Below are positions 9,619 through 18,312 of a DNA stretch of 64,000 nucleotides, piece by piece. The stretch is from Natronococcus sp. A-GB1 (GTDB lineage: Archaea > Halobacteriota > Halobacteria > Halobacteriales > Natrialbaceae), in assembly GCF_029688845.1 (NCBI RefSeq), contig NZ_JARUKW010000016.1:56110-120109 (forward strand), in the 5' to 3' direction. The notes under the pieces are model-generated. The model saw only the letters and a list, made by a program, of their open reading frames with translations. It was not told where the DNA came from and ran no database searches. Position 1 is the first letter of the stretch, and each line of letters starts with the position of its first letter. The translations under genes and the position numbers were made by a program.

Positions 9619-9714
9619 ACGTGTGGGTTCGGCTCCCGCGAGTAAACGCCATCGTTCCGCACCGACGACCCGCCACCCGCGACCCTTAAGAGGACCCGGT
9701 GAACACCTTCGTAT

Positions 9715-9948
9715 GTGCCAGAACGCGTCGAAACGACCTCGCCGGACGGCGTCGACTTCGGGTGGGTAATGCAGACGACGTTCGTCGTCACGATCCTCGT
9801 CGGCGCGCCGGTCGTCGCCCTGCTGTCGATCGGCACCGAGCTTCCGACCTGGGGCGCTCGAGCCGAGTTCGCGATTCGAGTCGGTGCCGTCGTCTGGCTG
9901 CTCGTGGCGCTGTCGGTGTTCGCGTACGCGAAGCGCACGCAGGAGTAG
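9715..9948 (+). CDS. Small two-helix membrane protein (DUF5822-like)
   Basis: The 77-residue product of a GTG start contains two membrane helices (FVVTILVGAPVVALLS and IRVGAVVWLLVALSVFAYA) and a Thr/Gly-rich N-terminus ending DGVDFGWVMQ. A CTTAAG-containing AT-rich box about 28 bases upstream supports the GTG at 9715. The DUF5822 assignment is from memory. Its stop codon directly abuts the stop of the HAD gene on the other strand, leaving no room for a terminator between them. Confidence 0.7.
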   Translation: MPERVETTSPDGVDFGWVMQTTFVVTILVGAPVVALLSIGTELPTWGARAEFAIRVGAVVWLLVALSVFAYAKRTQE

Positions 9949-10470
9949 CTACTCGACGTACTCGAAGTCGACGCCGGCTCGATCGGCCGTTCGCTCGTCG
10001 CGCTCGGTGTCGCCGACAAACAGCGTGGTCGCCGGCTCCGAGCCGAGCCCACGGACGGTCTCGAGCAGCGGCTCGGGGTCGGGCTTTCGCGTCTCGACGG
10101 TATCCCGACCCACGACGGCGTCGACCGCGGGTTCGAGGTCGTGTTCCTCGAGTGCGATCCGGCAGGCGGCCTCGCAGTTGAGCGAGCAGACCCCGACGGG
10201 TACCCGCCGCTCGAGGGCCTCGTCGGCGCGGGCCAGACGGCGGGACAGCCGCGCGCCCTCGCGTTCGTGGTCGGCGATCGTCTCCTCGACGGCCGGCGCG
10301 ATCTCGAAGTTGCTCGCGGCCTCGAGCAGTTCCCAGAGGTTCTCGCTGGGTGGCTCGGTCGCGGCCCGGGCGTACACCGCGATCACGTCGATTGCGACGG
10401 CGTTCCAGTCGACAACGAGGTCGACGAGGGTTCCGTCCAGGTCGTAGACGACGGCATCGTATTCGGTCAC
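9949..10470 (-). CDS. HAD superfamily hydrolase (phosphoglycolate phosphatase-like)
   Basis: This 173-residue protein has the four HAD motifs: VVYDLDGTLVD (nucleophile and acid Asp), GVCSLN (motif II Ser), the Lys in TRKPDPEPL, and LFVGDTERDERTA (motif IV acids). The single helical cap and the KPDPEP block resemble the Gph/PGMB-like group. The physiological phosphoester is unknown. Confidence 0.87.
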   Translation of the reverse strand: MTEYDAVVYDLDGTLVDLVVDWNAVAIDVIAVYARAATEPPSENLWELLEAASNFEIAPAVEETIADHEREGARLSRRLARADEALERRVPVGVCSLNCEAACRIALEEHDLEPAVDAVVGRDTVETRKPDPEPLLETVRGLGSEPATTLFVGDTERDERTADRAGVDFEYVE

Positions 10471-10513
10471 GGCTGATGATACGGACGGGAGCAGAATAGC
10501 GACTTCGGTCCGC

Positions 10514-11638
10514 TTACTCGAGCAGGTGGCGCGCGATCACCTTCTTCTGGATCTCGGTGGTCCCCTCGTAGATCTCGGTGATCTTGGCGTCCCGGTAGAG
10601 CCGTTCGACCTCGCCCTCGGTGACGTAGCCGTAGCCGCCGTGGATCTGGACGGCCTCGTTTGTGACGTCCATGGCCGTCTGGCTGGCGAAGTACTTCGCC
10701 ATGCTTGCGGTCAGTCCGGCGTCCCCTTCCGCGCGCTCGCGGGCCGCCTCCCGGGTCAACAGCCGGCTCGCCTTGACCTTAGTCGCCATCTCGGCGAGCT
10801 TGTGGCGAATCGACTGGAACTCGCCGATCGGCTGATCGAACTGCTCGCGCTCCCCGGCGTACTCGAGCGCTTCGTCCATCGCACACTGTGCGAGACCGAC
10901 CGACTGCGCCGCGATGGCGATCCGACCTCCTGTGAGGATGTGAAAGGCGGCCGAGAGGCCCCGCCCCTCCTCCGTCAGCCGGTTCTCGGCGGGGATTCGA
11001 ACGTCGTCGAAGGTGAGACTGGTCGTGTCGCTCGCGCGGAGCCCGAGCTTGTCCTCCTTCTCGCCGACCGAGAGCCCATCGACGTCGCCGGGGACGAGAA
11101 ACTGGGTCACCGTCGACGGATCGTCGCGGTCGGTCTTCGCGAAGAGGACATAGACGCCCGCCCGCTTCCCGTTCGTGATCCACTGCTTCTCGCCGTTGAT
11201 GACGTACTCGTCGCCCTCACGGCTGGCTTCGGTCGACATCTCGGCGGGATTCGAGCCCGCGTGGGGTTCCGAGAGCGCGAACGCGCCGACGGGGCGGCCG
11301 TCGGCCATGTCGGGGAGCCACCGCCCCTTGAGGTCCTCGCTGCCAAACTCGGCGATACAGGAAGTCGCCAGCGAGTGGACCGACAGCGCCGTCGCGACCG
11401 CGAGCGCGCCGTAGGCAACCTCCTCGTTGACGACAGCGGCCGTCACGGGATCGGCGTCGTAGCCGCCGTACGCCTCGGGAACGGTGAGACTCGTCAGGTC
11501 GAGCTCGGCGAGCCCGTCCCAGACGTCTTCGGGAAACTCCTGGCTCCGGTCGGCCTCGAGCGCCGTCGGTCTGATCTCCTCGCGGGCGAACTCGCGGACG
11601 ACGTCTCGAACCGCCGCCTGCTCGTCGGTGAGTTCCAT
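10514..11638 (-). CDS. Acyl-CoA dehydrogenase
   Basis: The 374-residue protein has the full ACAD architecture: N-terminal helical domain (MELTDEQAAVRDVVREFARE), the FAD-binding beta block AFALSEPHAGSNPA, QWITNGKRAGVYVLFAKT, and the C-terminal domain with QIHGGYGYVTEGEVERLYRD and the likely catalytic Glu in EIYEGTTEIQ. It oxidises an acyl-CoA to the enoyl-CoA, passing electrons to ETF. Chain-length preference cannot be told. An in-frame ATG 39 bases upstream is less likely because the family begins at MELTDEQ. Confidence 0.93.
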   Translation of the reverse strand: MELTDEQAAVRDVVREFAREEIRPTALEADRSQEFPEDVWDGLAELDLTSLTVPEAYGGYDADPVTAAVVNEEVAYGALAVATALSVHSLATSCIAEFGSEDLKGRWLPDMADGRPVGAFALSEPHAGSNPAEMSTEASREGDEYVINGEKQWITNGKRAGVYVLFAKTDRDDPSTVTQFLVPGDVDGLSVGEKEDKLGLRASDTTSLTFDDVRIPAENRLTEEGRGLSAAFHILTGGRIAIAAQSVGLAQCAMDEALEYAGEREQFDQPIGEFQSIRHKLAEMATKVKASRLLTREAARERAEGDAGLTASMAKYFASQTAMDVTNEAVQIHGGYGYVTEGEVERLYRDAKITEIYEGTTEIQKKVIARHLLE

Positions 11639-11789
11639 ACGACCCCATTCGAGCGCGGTGGCAAAAATGGCCACCACTCGAGCGCTCGATTCGCACCGAT
11701 TCGCTCGGTCGATTTGCAGTCATCGCGTCGCCGTTCGTCCCTACCGAGACGGCCCGTCCGTTCCGACGGTAAGTGCCGGCCCCGATCGG

Positions 11790-13034
11790 TCACCCGAGGC
11801 TCGCGAGACGGTTGAGCGCGTACACCGTCTGGAGGACGTCGACGCTCTTTCCACGATCGAACACGAGCTCGTCGGTGCCGAGGACGTGCTCGAGGGTGTC
11901 CTGGGAGGCGTGTTCCGGCGCGGCCGCGATCCCCGCGTCGTTCTCCGCGACCCACTCCATGACGCGGCGATCGCTCTTCGAGTCGCCCATCACTAGCGCG
12001 AACGGGTCGTCGATTCCGAGCACCTCGAGCGCGCCCTCGACGCCGACGACCTTGTTCAGCTCGAGGCTGCCGATCTCGGCGGCGTCGGCCTCGTAGTAGG
12101 CGACGTCGATCCGCTCGAGAACGGCCGCGAGCTCGTCCGGGATCGACTCGTCGTCCTGATCGGGGTAGGCGCCCTCCTCCTCGAGGACGGTCCTGATCTC
12201 GGGGTCCTGGTCGGCGTAAAACGTGCGGGTCCGGTCGCGGATCTCTTCGCCGTCGAACCCGACCGCCTCACTGACGGCATCGGCCAGCAGGTCGATCAGG
12301 TAGACGAGCGCGTCGTCGATGATCTCGCGGGCGTCGGCCGACCCCGTCTCGTAGTTGGGTTTCATCGTGACGTTGAACTCGTTGCCCTGGAGGTGACATC
12401 CTCGTCTAATCGACTCCGGTGCCTCGGGCAGAACGCGAGCCCGCAGGTCGTCGAACACGTCGCGGATCTCCTCGTCGAGCTCCTCGTAGAGGAGCTGTTT
12501 GGTGTCGGCGCCGTGACCGGGCGTGAACACGCCCGTTCCAGCCTCGTAGACGATCGATAGCTCGCCGGAGTGGACGATCTCGCTGCCGAGCCCCTGGATG
12601 GCAAATCCCTTGACGTTCTCCAGGGTCTGGCCGGTACAGATCACGATCGGGACGCCGGCCTCGTGAAACTCCGTTAGGACGTGGAGGGTCTCGCGAGGGA
12701 TCTCGTTGTCCGTACTGCCGGCCGAGCGCAGCGTCTCGTCGACGTCGAGGACGAGCACGTTCACGCCGCGGCCGTACTTGGCCTCGAGGTCGAGCGCGGT
12801 AAACGCCTGGTCGCGGGTCGCCCGCGCGGCGATCTCGGCGAACGTCTCGCCGGCCGCGAACGCCGCCCGGATCTCGTCCTTGCGGTCCTCGAGTTCGTCG
12901 TTTGCCTTCTGCCAGTGCTCGAGGGCGACCCGCGAGTCGACGGCCGGGAAGACGTCGACGAACTCCTGGTACTCTCGCAACGTCTTCGTGTCGTACTCGT
13001 CGTAGAGCTGGTAGACGAGATCGTACCGTTCCAT
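11790..13034 (-). CDS. Large HAD superfamily hydrolase
   Basis: The 414-residue protein has about 95 N-terminal helical residues, then HAD motif I VLVLDVDETLRSAG and motif II PIVICTGQT. A large insert (cap) follows, and motif IV is at the C-terminus (LVMGDSKSDRRVMEWV, then a loop AGIAAAPEHA). The Cof/sucrose-phosphatase-like layout points to a sugar phosphate or similar phosphomonoester. A strong divergent partner, the GfcR-type regulator, starts 121 bases away. The ATG at 13034 is preferred over upstream frames, which run into that promoter region. Confidence 0.8.
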   Translation of the reverse strand: MERYDLVYQLYDEYDTKTLREYQEFVDVFPAVDSRVALEHWQKANDELEDRKDEIRAAFAAGETFAEIAARATRDQAFTALDLEAKYGRGVNVLVLDVDETLRSAGSTDNEIPRETLHVLTEFHEAGVPIVICTGQTLENVKGFAIQGLGSEIVHSGELSIVYEAGTGVFTPGHGADTKQLLYEELDEEIRDVFDDLRARVLPEAPESIRRGCHLQGNEFNVTMKPNYETGSADAREIIDDALVYLIDLLADAVSEAVGFDGEEIRDRTRTFYADQDPEIRTVLEEEGAYPDQDDESIPDELAAVLERIDVAYYEADAAEIGSLELNKVVGVEGALEVLGIDDPFALVMGDSKSDRRVMEWVAENDAGIAAAPEHASQDTLEHVLGTDELVFDRGKSVDVLQTVYALNRLASLG

Positions 13035-13125
13035 ACTCGAGATACCGGAGAGACGAGTGATAATCCTTGCCAATACTGAGAGTCTTTCCAGGGAGACGAG
13101 GCGACGTTCGTCGGCTGCGACACGA

Positions 13126-13134
13126 CTATAAAAA
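13126..13134 (+). promoter_or_regulatory. TATA box of the GfcR-type regulator
   Basis: ACTATAAAA lies 21-29 bases before the ATG at 13155, one of the clearest promoters in the window. Confidence 0.7.
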
Positions 13135-13154
13135 CGGCGTGCGAACTCCGAGCC

Positions 13155-13805
13155 ATGAAAAACGTTGACGACCTCATCGAGAGCGCCGCCGAACTCGCGG
13201 GCCAGGGCCTCTCGAAGGGCGAGATCGCGGACGAACTGAACGTCTCCCGGGAGACGGCGAGCTGGCTGGTCGAGCGCGGCGACGCGACGACCGACCTCTC
13301 GAGTCAGTCGACTCAGCAGTCCGCCGGGAACGGCGGTCCACAGGACATCCACGTCGACTGGTCGGCGATCGGCCGGGACAGCAAACGGATGGGAGCGATC
13401 GCGGAGGCGATGGCCGACCTGCTCGCCAAACACGGCGAAGACGTCGATCTGACCGTCGGTATCGAGAAGGCAGGGGGCCCTATCGCGACGCTCATCGCGA
13501 GCGAACTCGAGACCGACCTCTCGACGTACACGCCCGCGAAACACCAGTGGGAAGAGGGCGACATCGAGGAGCTTGGCGGGACCTTCTCCCGAAACTTCGC
13601 TGGTATCCGCAACCGCGAGTGTTACGTCGTCGACGACACGATCACCAGCGGAACGACGATGCGCGAGACGATCACGGCGATCCGGGCCGAAGGTGGCGAG
13701 CCGCTGGCGTGTGTCGTTCTCGCGGACAAACAGGGCGTCGAGGAGGTCGAGGGCGTCCCCGTCTACTCGTTGCTACAGGTCATCAGCGTCGGCAAAGACG
13801 AGTAG
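13155..13805 (+). CDS. gfcR: GfcR/PyrE-like transcriptional regulator
   Basis: In this 216-residue protein residues 1-45 form a helix-turn-helix (LSKGEIADELNVSRETASWL). The rest is a phosphoribosyltransferase-like domain with the PRPP loop signature CYVVDDTITSGTTM. This fusion is the hallmark of GfcR, known in Haloferax volcanii as activator of glucose and fructose breakdown (semi-phosphorylative Entner-Doudoroff genes). The PRTase fold acts as a sensor rather than an enzyme. No sugar-catabolic genes lie next to it; the divergent neighbour is a HAD phosphatase. Confidence 0.88.
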   Translation: MKNVDDLIESAAELAGQGLSKGEIADELNVSRETASWLVERGDATTDLSSQSTQQSAGNGGPQDIHVDWSAIGRDSKRMGAIAEAMADLLAKHGEDVDLTVGIEKAGGPIATLIASELETDLSTYTPAKHQWEEGDIEELGGTFSRNFAGIRNRECYVVDDTITSGTTMRETITAIRAEGGEPLACVVLADKQGVEEVEGVPVYSLLQVISVGKDE

Positions 13806-13989
13806 CGGACGCACGCGGGGGCCGGCTCCCGGAACCGTTTCGTCCGTTCGAGACGGTAATTAGCGTTTTCCGCTCAGCGGTCGGCTCGATCCGGTCGGTC
13901 GATTTCCACCCGTTTCTCTCCGATTTGTCACCGGGAACAGTGGTGCCGTCGGCTTCCCGGAGCGCGGTCCCTTTCTCACCCGAACCGGT

Positions 13990-14001
13990 TGGATATAACT
14001 C
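13990..14001 (+). promoter_or_regulatory. Candidate TATA box before the poly-acidic lipoprotein
   Basis: GGATATAACTCC is the best TATA-like run in the 282-base gap. It lies about 90 bases before the ATG at 14088, which would give a leader of about 60 bases, unlike most genes here. Confidence 0.4.
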
Positions 14002-14087
14002 CAGTTTGTTTTCGCTACAACTAACCATAGGCGGTGCATTCTCTTTACGTTCTGTCTCCCCACCGCTGACTGCCGAAGTGATCGAAC

Positions 14088-14501
14088 ATGGACGACTATC
14101 TCACACGACGCCGAGTCCTCGCACTGACGGGTACAGTTAGCGGAATCGCGATTGCGGGCTGTAACGACGTGGACGACGAGGAAGAAGACGACGAGGTGGA
14201 TGACGACGTGGACGACGAGGTGGATGACGACATCGACGACGAGGAAGACGACGAGGTGGATGACGACATCGATGACGAAGAAGACGATGACATGGACGAC
14301 GACATAGATGATGAAGAAGACGACGAGGTTGATGACGACATCGACGACGAGGAGGACGACGACATGATGGACGATGAGGACGAGGAAGACGACGACATGA
14401 TGGACGATGAGGACGAGGAGGACGACGACATGATGGACGATGAGGACGAGGAAGACGACGACATGATGGACGATGAGGACGAGGAAGACGACGAGGAATA
14501 A
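14088..14501 (+). CDS. Poly-Asp/Glu repeat lipoprotein with Tat-type signal
   Basis: The 137-residue protein begins MDDYLTRRRVLALTG and reaches a lipobox IAIAGC at residue 26, so it should be exported and lipid-anchored. Everything after the cysteine is Asp and Glu apart from scattered Val, Ile, Met and one Asn. Two repeat types are seen: an EVDDDIDDEEDD-like 12-residue unit, then four copies of DDDMMDDEDEE (33 bp each). No fold is expected. Such a polyanion could bind divalent cations or sit as a charged surface brush; both are inference. It is not an error: the frame is intact and starts with a proper signal. Confidence 0.75.
   Translation: MDDYLTRRRVLALTGTVSGIAIAGCNDVDDEEEDDEVDDDVDDEVDDDIDDEEDDEVDDDIDDEEDDDMDDDIDDEEDDEVDDDIDDEEDDDMMDDEDEEDDDMMDDEDEEDDDMMDDEDEEDDDMMDDEDEEDDEE
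14352..14494 (+). repeat. 33-bp tandem repeats (four copies) coding DDDMMDDEDEE
   Basis: The unit GACGACGACATGATGGACGA plus GAGGACGAGGAA-type ending recurs four times with only silent GAA/GAG changes. A 36-bp related repeat fills the stretch from about 14170 to 14350. The near-identity of copies implies recent slippage or unequal crossover. Confidence 0.75.
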
Positions 14502-14637
14502 GCCCAAAATTTTGTTCCTGGCCGGGCGTAGACGCGTCTTCACGGCGTCCGGCGGAACCACTCCCCTAAACCGTCTTCGATCAGCGACGGCACCGCCGCT
14601 CGAGGATTAGCGGTCAATAAAAGGGGTGGTGCCGGAG

Positions 14638-15600
14638 TTAGCCGTGGATTCCCATCGCTTCGATCTGTTCCTGATAGCGGTTCCGGATCGTGACTTCGGT
14701 CACCTGGGCGACATCTGCAACCTCGCGTTGGGTCTTCTTCTCGTTACACAGCAGCGAGGCGGCGTAGATCGCCGCCGCGGCGTACCCGGTCGGGGATTTG
14801 CCCGAGAGCAGTCCTTCCTCGGCCGTCTTCTCGATGATCTCGTTGGCCTTGGTCTGGACTTCCTCCGAGAGTTCGAGTTCGGAACAGAAGCGGGGAACGT
14901 ACTTTTTCGGGTCGACGGGGCGCATCTCGAGGCCGAGTTCCTGCGAGATGTACCGGTACGTGCGACCGATCTCCTTTCGCTCGACGCGTGAAACTTCCGA
15001 GATCTCCTCTAAGCTTCGCGGGATGCCCTCCTTTCGACAGGCGGCGTACAGCGCACTGGTCGCGACGCCCTCGATCGATCGGCCGCGGATGAGGTCCTCC
15101 TTGAGCGCGCGCCGGTAGATGACCGACGCGACCTCGCGAACCGACCGCGGCACACCCAGCGCCGAGGCCATCCGATCGATCTCCGAGAGCGCGAACTGCA
15201 GGTTGCGCTCGCCAGCGTCCTTGGTTCGGATGCGTTCCTGCCACTTGCGCAGGCGGTGCATCTGACTGCGCTTCTTCGAGGAGATCGAACGACCGTAGGC
15301 GTCTTTGTCCTTCCAGTCGATCGTCGTCGTCAGTCCCTTGTCGTGCATCGTCTGTGTCGTCGGCGCACCGACGCGGGACTTCTCCTGTCGCTCCTGGTGA
15401 TTGAACGCCCGCCACTCCGGACCGGGGTCGATCTTCTCCTCCTCGACGACGAGCCCACAGTCTTCGCAGATGAGCTCACCCCGATCGGAGTCCTTTACGA
15501 GATTGTCCGATTCACATTCGGGACAGGCACGTACCTCCTCCTGATCCTCGGATTCGTCCGTTTCACGCATTCGCTCCCGCTGGCGGGTGGACCGTGTCAT
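14638..15600 (-). CDS. tfb: Transcription initiation factor IIB (TFB)
   Basis: The 320-residue protein has an N-terminal zinc ribbon ([12 protein letters not shown] then CEDCG), the B-finger region [19 protein letters not shown], and two cyclin repeats starting near residues 120 and 215 ([29 protein letters not shown]). A helix-turn-helix near the C-terminus ([19 protein letters not shown]) contacts the BRE. TFB recruits RNA polymerase with TBP. Haloarchaea have several TFB paralogues; this cannot be numbered from sequence. A start at Met11 (15570) is possible because a second TATA-like box (15605-15613) would suit it. Confidence 0.95.
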   Translation of the reverse strand: MTRSTRQRERMRETDESEDQEEVRACPECESDNLVKDSDRGELICEDCGLVVEEEKIDPGPEWRAFNHQERQEKSRVGAPTTQTMHDKGLTTTIDWKDKDAYGRSISSKKRSQMHRLRKWQERIRTKDAGERNLQFALSEIDRMASALGVPRSVREVASVIYRRALKEDLIRGRSIEGVATSALYAACRKEGIPRSLEEISEVSRVERKEIGRTYRYISQELGLEMRPVDPKKYVPRFCSELELSEEVQTKANEIIEKTAEEGLLSGKSPTGYAAAAIYAASLLCNEKKTQREVADVAQVTEVTIRNRYQEQIEAMGIHG

Positions 15601-15604
15601 CGCG

Positions 15605-15636
15605 CTTTTATAGTAGTACTACTATGATATATAAGT
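15605..15636 (-). promoter_or_regulatory. Two TATA-like boxes upstream of tfb
   Basis: On the minus strand CTTATATAT (about 15627-15636) suits the ATG at 15600, and CTATAAAAG (15605-15613) suits the internal ATG at 15570. Between them lies the palindromic run TAGTAGTACTACTA, a possible operator. Confidence 0.5.
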
Positions 15637-15762
15637 TCTGGGGTCCCTCTCCCAACAGTTTCCTCTTATCCGTCGAAAACGACGTCTGTAGGCGTTCAGC
15701 GGGGTGGTTTACGATTTGAAACCGGAAAGCCTTTATTCGGCTCTCCTCGAGCAGAGACACGA

Positions 15763-16356
15763 ATGCCGGTTATCGAGTGCGATGTCGACGACGCCCGCGA
15801 GCGCCTCGAGGCTGCGGGCGTCGCCGTCGACTCCGGAAACACCGAACACGAACGCTGGCGGGCAAGTCGCGAGGGTGCGACGGCCGTCGCCTACGAGGAC
15901 AAGGTCGTGATCCAAGGCGAGACGCCCCGAACGCTCGAGTCACTGCTTCGCGAGGGCGGCGGTCGAGCCCACGTCTACTTCGACGGTGCCAGCCGCGGTA
16001 ACCCCGGCCCGGCGGCGATCGGCTGGGTGATCGTCACGAGCGAGGGAATCGTCGCCGAGGGGGGCGAACGGATCGGACGAACGACGAACAACCAGGCGGA
16101 GTACACCGCACTGATTACGGCCCTCGAGGCCGCCGAAGAGTACGGCTACGGCGAGGTCCACGCCCGCGGGGACTCCGAGCTGATCGTCAAGCAGGTCCGC
16201 GGCGAGTACGACACCAACAATCCCGAGCTGCGCGAGCAGCGGGTTCGCGCCCTCGAGCTCCTCTCCTCGTTCGACGACTGGACCCTCGAGTACGTTCCAC
16301 GAGAGGTCAACGACCGCGCGGACGGGCTGGCCAACGAGGCGCTGGACCAGGGGTAG
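15763..16356 (+). CDS. rnhA: Ribonuclease HI
   Basis: The 197-residue protein has an N-terminal extension of about 68 residues of unknown role. The RNase H fold follows with its four acidic catalytic residues: Asp in VYFDGASRGNPGP, Glu in NNQAEYTALI, Asp in RGDSELIVKQV and Asp in VNDRADGLANEAL. It cleaves the RNA strand of RNA/DNA hybrids. The next gene starts 46 bases later and is known in haloarchaea as the rnhA operon protein, so the two form an operon. Confidence 0.93.
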   Translation: MPVIECDVDDARERLEAAGVAVDSGNTEHERWRASREGATAVAYEDKVVIQGETPRTLESLLREGGGRAHVYFDGASRGNPGPAAIGWVIVTSEGIVAEGGERIGRTTNNQAEYTALITALEAAEEYGYGEVHARGDSELIVKQVRGEYDTNNPELREQRVRALELLSSFDDWTLEYVPREVNDRADGLANEALDQG

Positions 16357-16402
16357 CGCAGAAAACGGCAACGGAAAGGGCGTCGAGCGCGAACGACGGG
16401 TG

Positions 16403-17017
16403 ATGAGCGACCTCGCGGACGAGAGAGGCGATGAAGAGAGACCGCCCGGGGAACTGCCCGACGACGTCGTCGACGAGGCCGAACGGCTGACGCGGCTGGC
16501 CCGCACCGCGACCGACGAGAACGAGCGCGCGGCCCGGCTCGAGCGTCGTGACGACCTGCTTGCCGAACACGAGTTCACCGCCCGCGTTCGGGACGAGGAG
16601 GACGCGACGCTCGTGCTCCACCCCGAGGAGTGGCACGCCGACGGCGTCATCAGGACCGATCGCATCGAGGACATCGACCGGGCGATCGAGATCCAGCTCG
16701 AGGGCACCGAGGATCCCGACGACTGGCAGGCGGTCGACGAACGCAACCGCGAGCTGGTCGCCGAGGTCAGGACGGCCCACGGCGACATCCACGGCGACAA
16801 CGCGGTCGCCCTCGCGGACTTCTTCGGGAATCACTACGCGAAGCCGATCGAATCGGCGACGCCGACGGAGCTCGAGGAGTTCCTGACGGGGTACTTCGTT
16901 CGGAACGCCTGGCCCTCCGAAGCACAACAGGACGCGGTCGAGGAGTCGATCGACCTGGTCTTCGAGGCGGCCGACGAGCCACACCCGGAGCTACGGAGCT
17001 CGTCAACGGTCGAATAA
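16403..17017 (+). CDS. Conserved rnhA operon protein
   Basis: This 204-residue acidic, mostly helical protein follows rnhA on the same strand. Recognisable blocks are VRDEEDATLVLHPEEWHADG and ALADFFGNHYAKPIESAT. It is a conserved haloarchaeal companion of RNase HI (family name DUF7108 from memory). No catalytic motif is seen. A GTG directly precedes the ATG at 16403 and could also be the start. Confidence 0.8.
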   Translation: MSDLADERGDEERPPGELPDDVVDEAERLTRLARTATDENERAARLERRDDLLAEHEFTARVRDEEDATLVLHPEEWHADGVIRTDRIEDIDRAIEIQLEGTEDPDDWQAVDERNRELVAEVRTAHGDIHGDNAVALADFFGNHYAKPIESATPTELEEFLTGYFVRNAWPSEAQQDAVEESIDLVFEAADEPHPELRSSSTVE

Positions 17018-17092
17018 AACGAAACGGTTCGGCGCCGATCACGGCCGCGTGCGATCGAACGCGAACGGAGGTTCTGACACCCTGGTTGCTGT

Positions 17093-17452
17093 TTAGTAGC
17101 TCTCGTCGACGAGCTGGCGGATCTCGTCGGCACGGTCGTCGTCCGTGACGATCTTCGAGAGCGACCACTGAACGCCGTCGAGGACGGCCTCGTAGCCCTC
17201 GTCGGTCAGCGAGTACTGGTTCGTCCGCTTGTCGAGTTCGCTCTTCTCGACCAGCCCGAGCTCGACGAGTTCGTCGAGGTTCGGGTAGAGCCGGCCGTGG
17301 TTGACCTCCGTTCCGTAGTACTCCTCGAGTTCGCGCTTGATCGCCAGGCCGTACATCGGCTCCTTGGCGAGGATGGTGAGGATGTTGGTCTGGAACGCGG
17401 TCAGCTCGCGTGCGACACTCTGATCGCCGCTGATTGATTGTGACTCTGACAT
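17093..17452 (-). CDS. PadR-family transcriptional regulator
   Basis: The 119-residue protein is a PadR winged helix: AFQTNILTILAKEPMYGLAI, ELEEYYGTEVNHGRLYPNLDEL (recognition helix and wing) and KRTNQYSLTDEGYEAV. Such proteins bind operators as dimers and often repress their own gene. A perfect 7-bp inverted repeat brackets its TATA box, supporting autoregulation. It stands alone; the target genes are not obvious. Confidence 0.88.
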   Translation of the reverse strand: MSESQSISGDQSVARELTAFQTNILTILAKEPMYGLAIKRELEEYYGTEVNHGRLYPNLDELVELGLVEKSELDKRTNQYSLTDEGYEAVLDGVQWSLSKIVTDDDRADEIRQLVDESY

Positions 17453-17495
17453 AGTTGTGTAACAGTCATCGGACTATTTAAGACTTCTCAACTAT
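17451..17495 (-). promoter_or_regulatory. PadR gene promoter with flanking inverted repeat
   Basis: ATAGTTG (17451-17457) and its exact complement CAACTAT (17489-17495) flank the TATA-like box CTTAAATAG (17474-17482, read on the minus strand). The first arm touches the start codon. This is the geometry expected of a repressor operator that blocks TBP binding. Confidence 0.45.
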
Positions 17496-17653
17496 TTTGC
17501 CCGATCGTCCCGCAGACCCCGTCCAGCAGCCGATACCGGCTCGAACGTCGTCCCGACGAGCCACGTACTCGGCACTCCGTCGACGGTCGTCGGCCATACC
17601 GTCCGATACGATTACGAAAGGACTTTTTGACCCACCGTGAACGTTCGAGATAC

Positions 17654-18184
17654 ATGGTCAATCTCTGGGAAGACCTCGAGACCGGACCGAACCCGCCCGA
17701 AGAGATCTACGCGGTCGTCGAGTGTCTCAAGGGCGAGCGCAACAAGTACGAGTACGACAAGGACGTCCCCGGTGTCGTCCTCGACCGCGTGCTCCACTCG
17801 AACGTCCACTACCCCTCCGACTACGGCTTCATCCCGCAGTCGTACTACGACGACGAGGACCCGTTCGACGTGATGGTCCTCGTCGAGGATCAGACGTTCC
17901 CCGGCTGTATCATCGAGGCCCGTCCCGTCGCCCTGATGAAGATGGACGACGACGGCGAGCAAGACGACAAGGTCATCGCGGTCCCGAGCGAGGACCCACG
18001 CTACGACCACATCGAGGACCTCGAGGACATCACCCAGCAGCAACTCGACGAGATCGACGAGTTCTTCAAGAGCTACAAGAACTTAGAGGAGGGTAAGGAA
18101 GTCGAGACCCAGGGCTGGGAGGACCGACAGGCCGCCTACGACGCGATCGAACACGCCCAGGATCTCTACGACGAGAACTTCTAG
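17654..18184 (+). CDS. ppa: Inorganic pyrophosphatase (class A)
   Basis: The 176-residue protein matches soluble family I pyrophosphatases: EYDKDVPGVVLDRVL, the active-site block SDYGFIPQSYYDDEDPFDVM holding the metal-binding Asp residues, and a helical C-terminus. It hydrolyses PPi to two phosphates, pulling biosynthetic reactions forward. The ATG at 17654 gives the canonical MVNLWEDLETGPNPPE start. A T-rich run at 17622-17628 may be its TATA element. Confidence 0.95.
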   Translation: MVNLWEDLETGPNPPEEIYAVVECLKGERNKYEYDKDVPGVVLDRVLHSNVHYPSDYGFIPQSYYDDEDPFDVMVLVEDQTFPGCIIEARPVALMKMDDDGEQDDKVIAVPSEDPRYDHIEDLEDITQQQLDEIDEFFKSYKNLEEGKEVETQGWEDRQAAYDAIEHAQDLYDENF

Positions 18185-18312
18185 CGCCGACTCCCCGAGC
18201 CGGCGTTCGATTTTTCTGCCAACGGATTCGTCGGAGTTATCGCCACCCGTTCGCCGTATGTGTTATGAGCATGGGTAATTTTATTGGGTGAGCCGTCGTA
18301 CTACCGTCCGTC

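Noticed and set aside
14096..14464. A poly-Ser frame antisense to the acidic lipoprotein
   Set aside because: It is only the complement of the GAC/GAT repeats and has no signal or family features.
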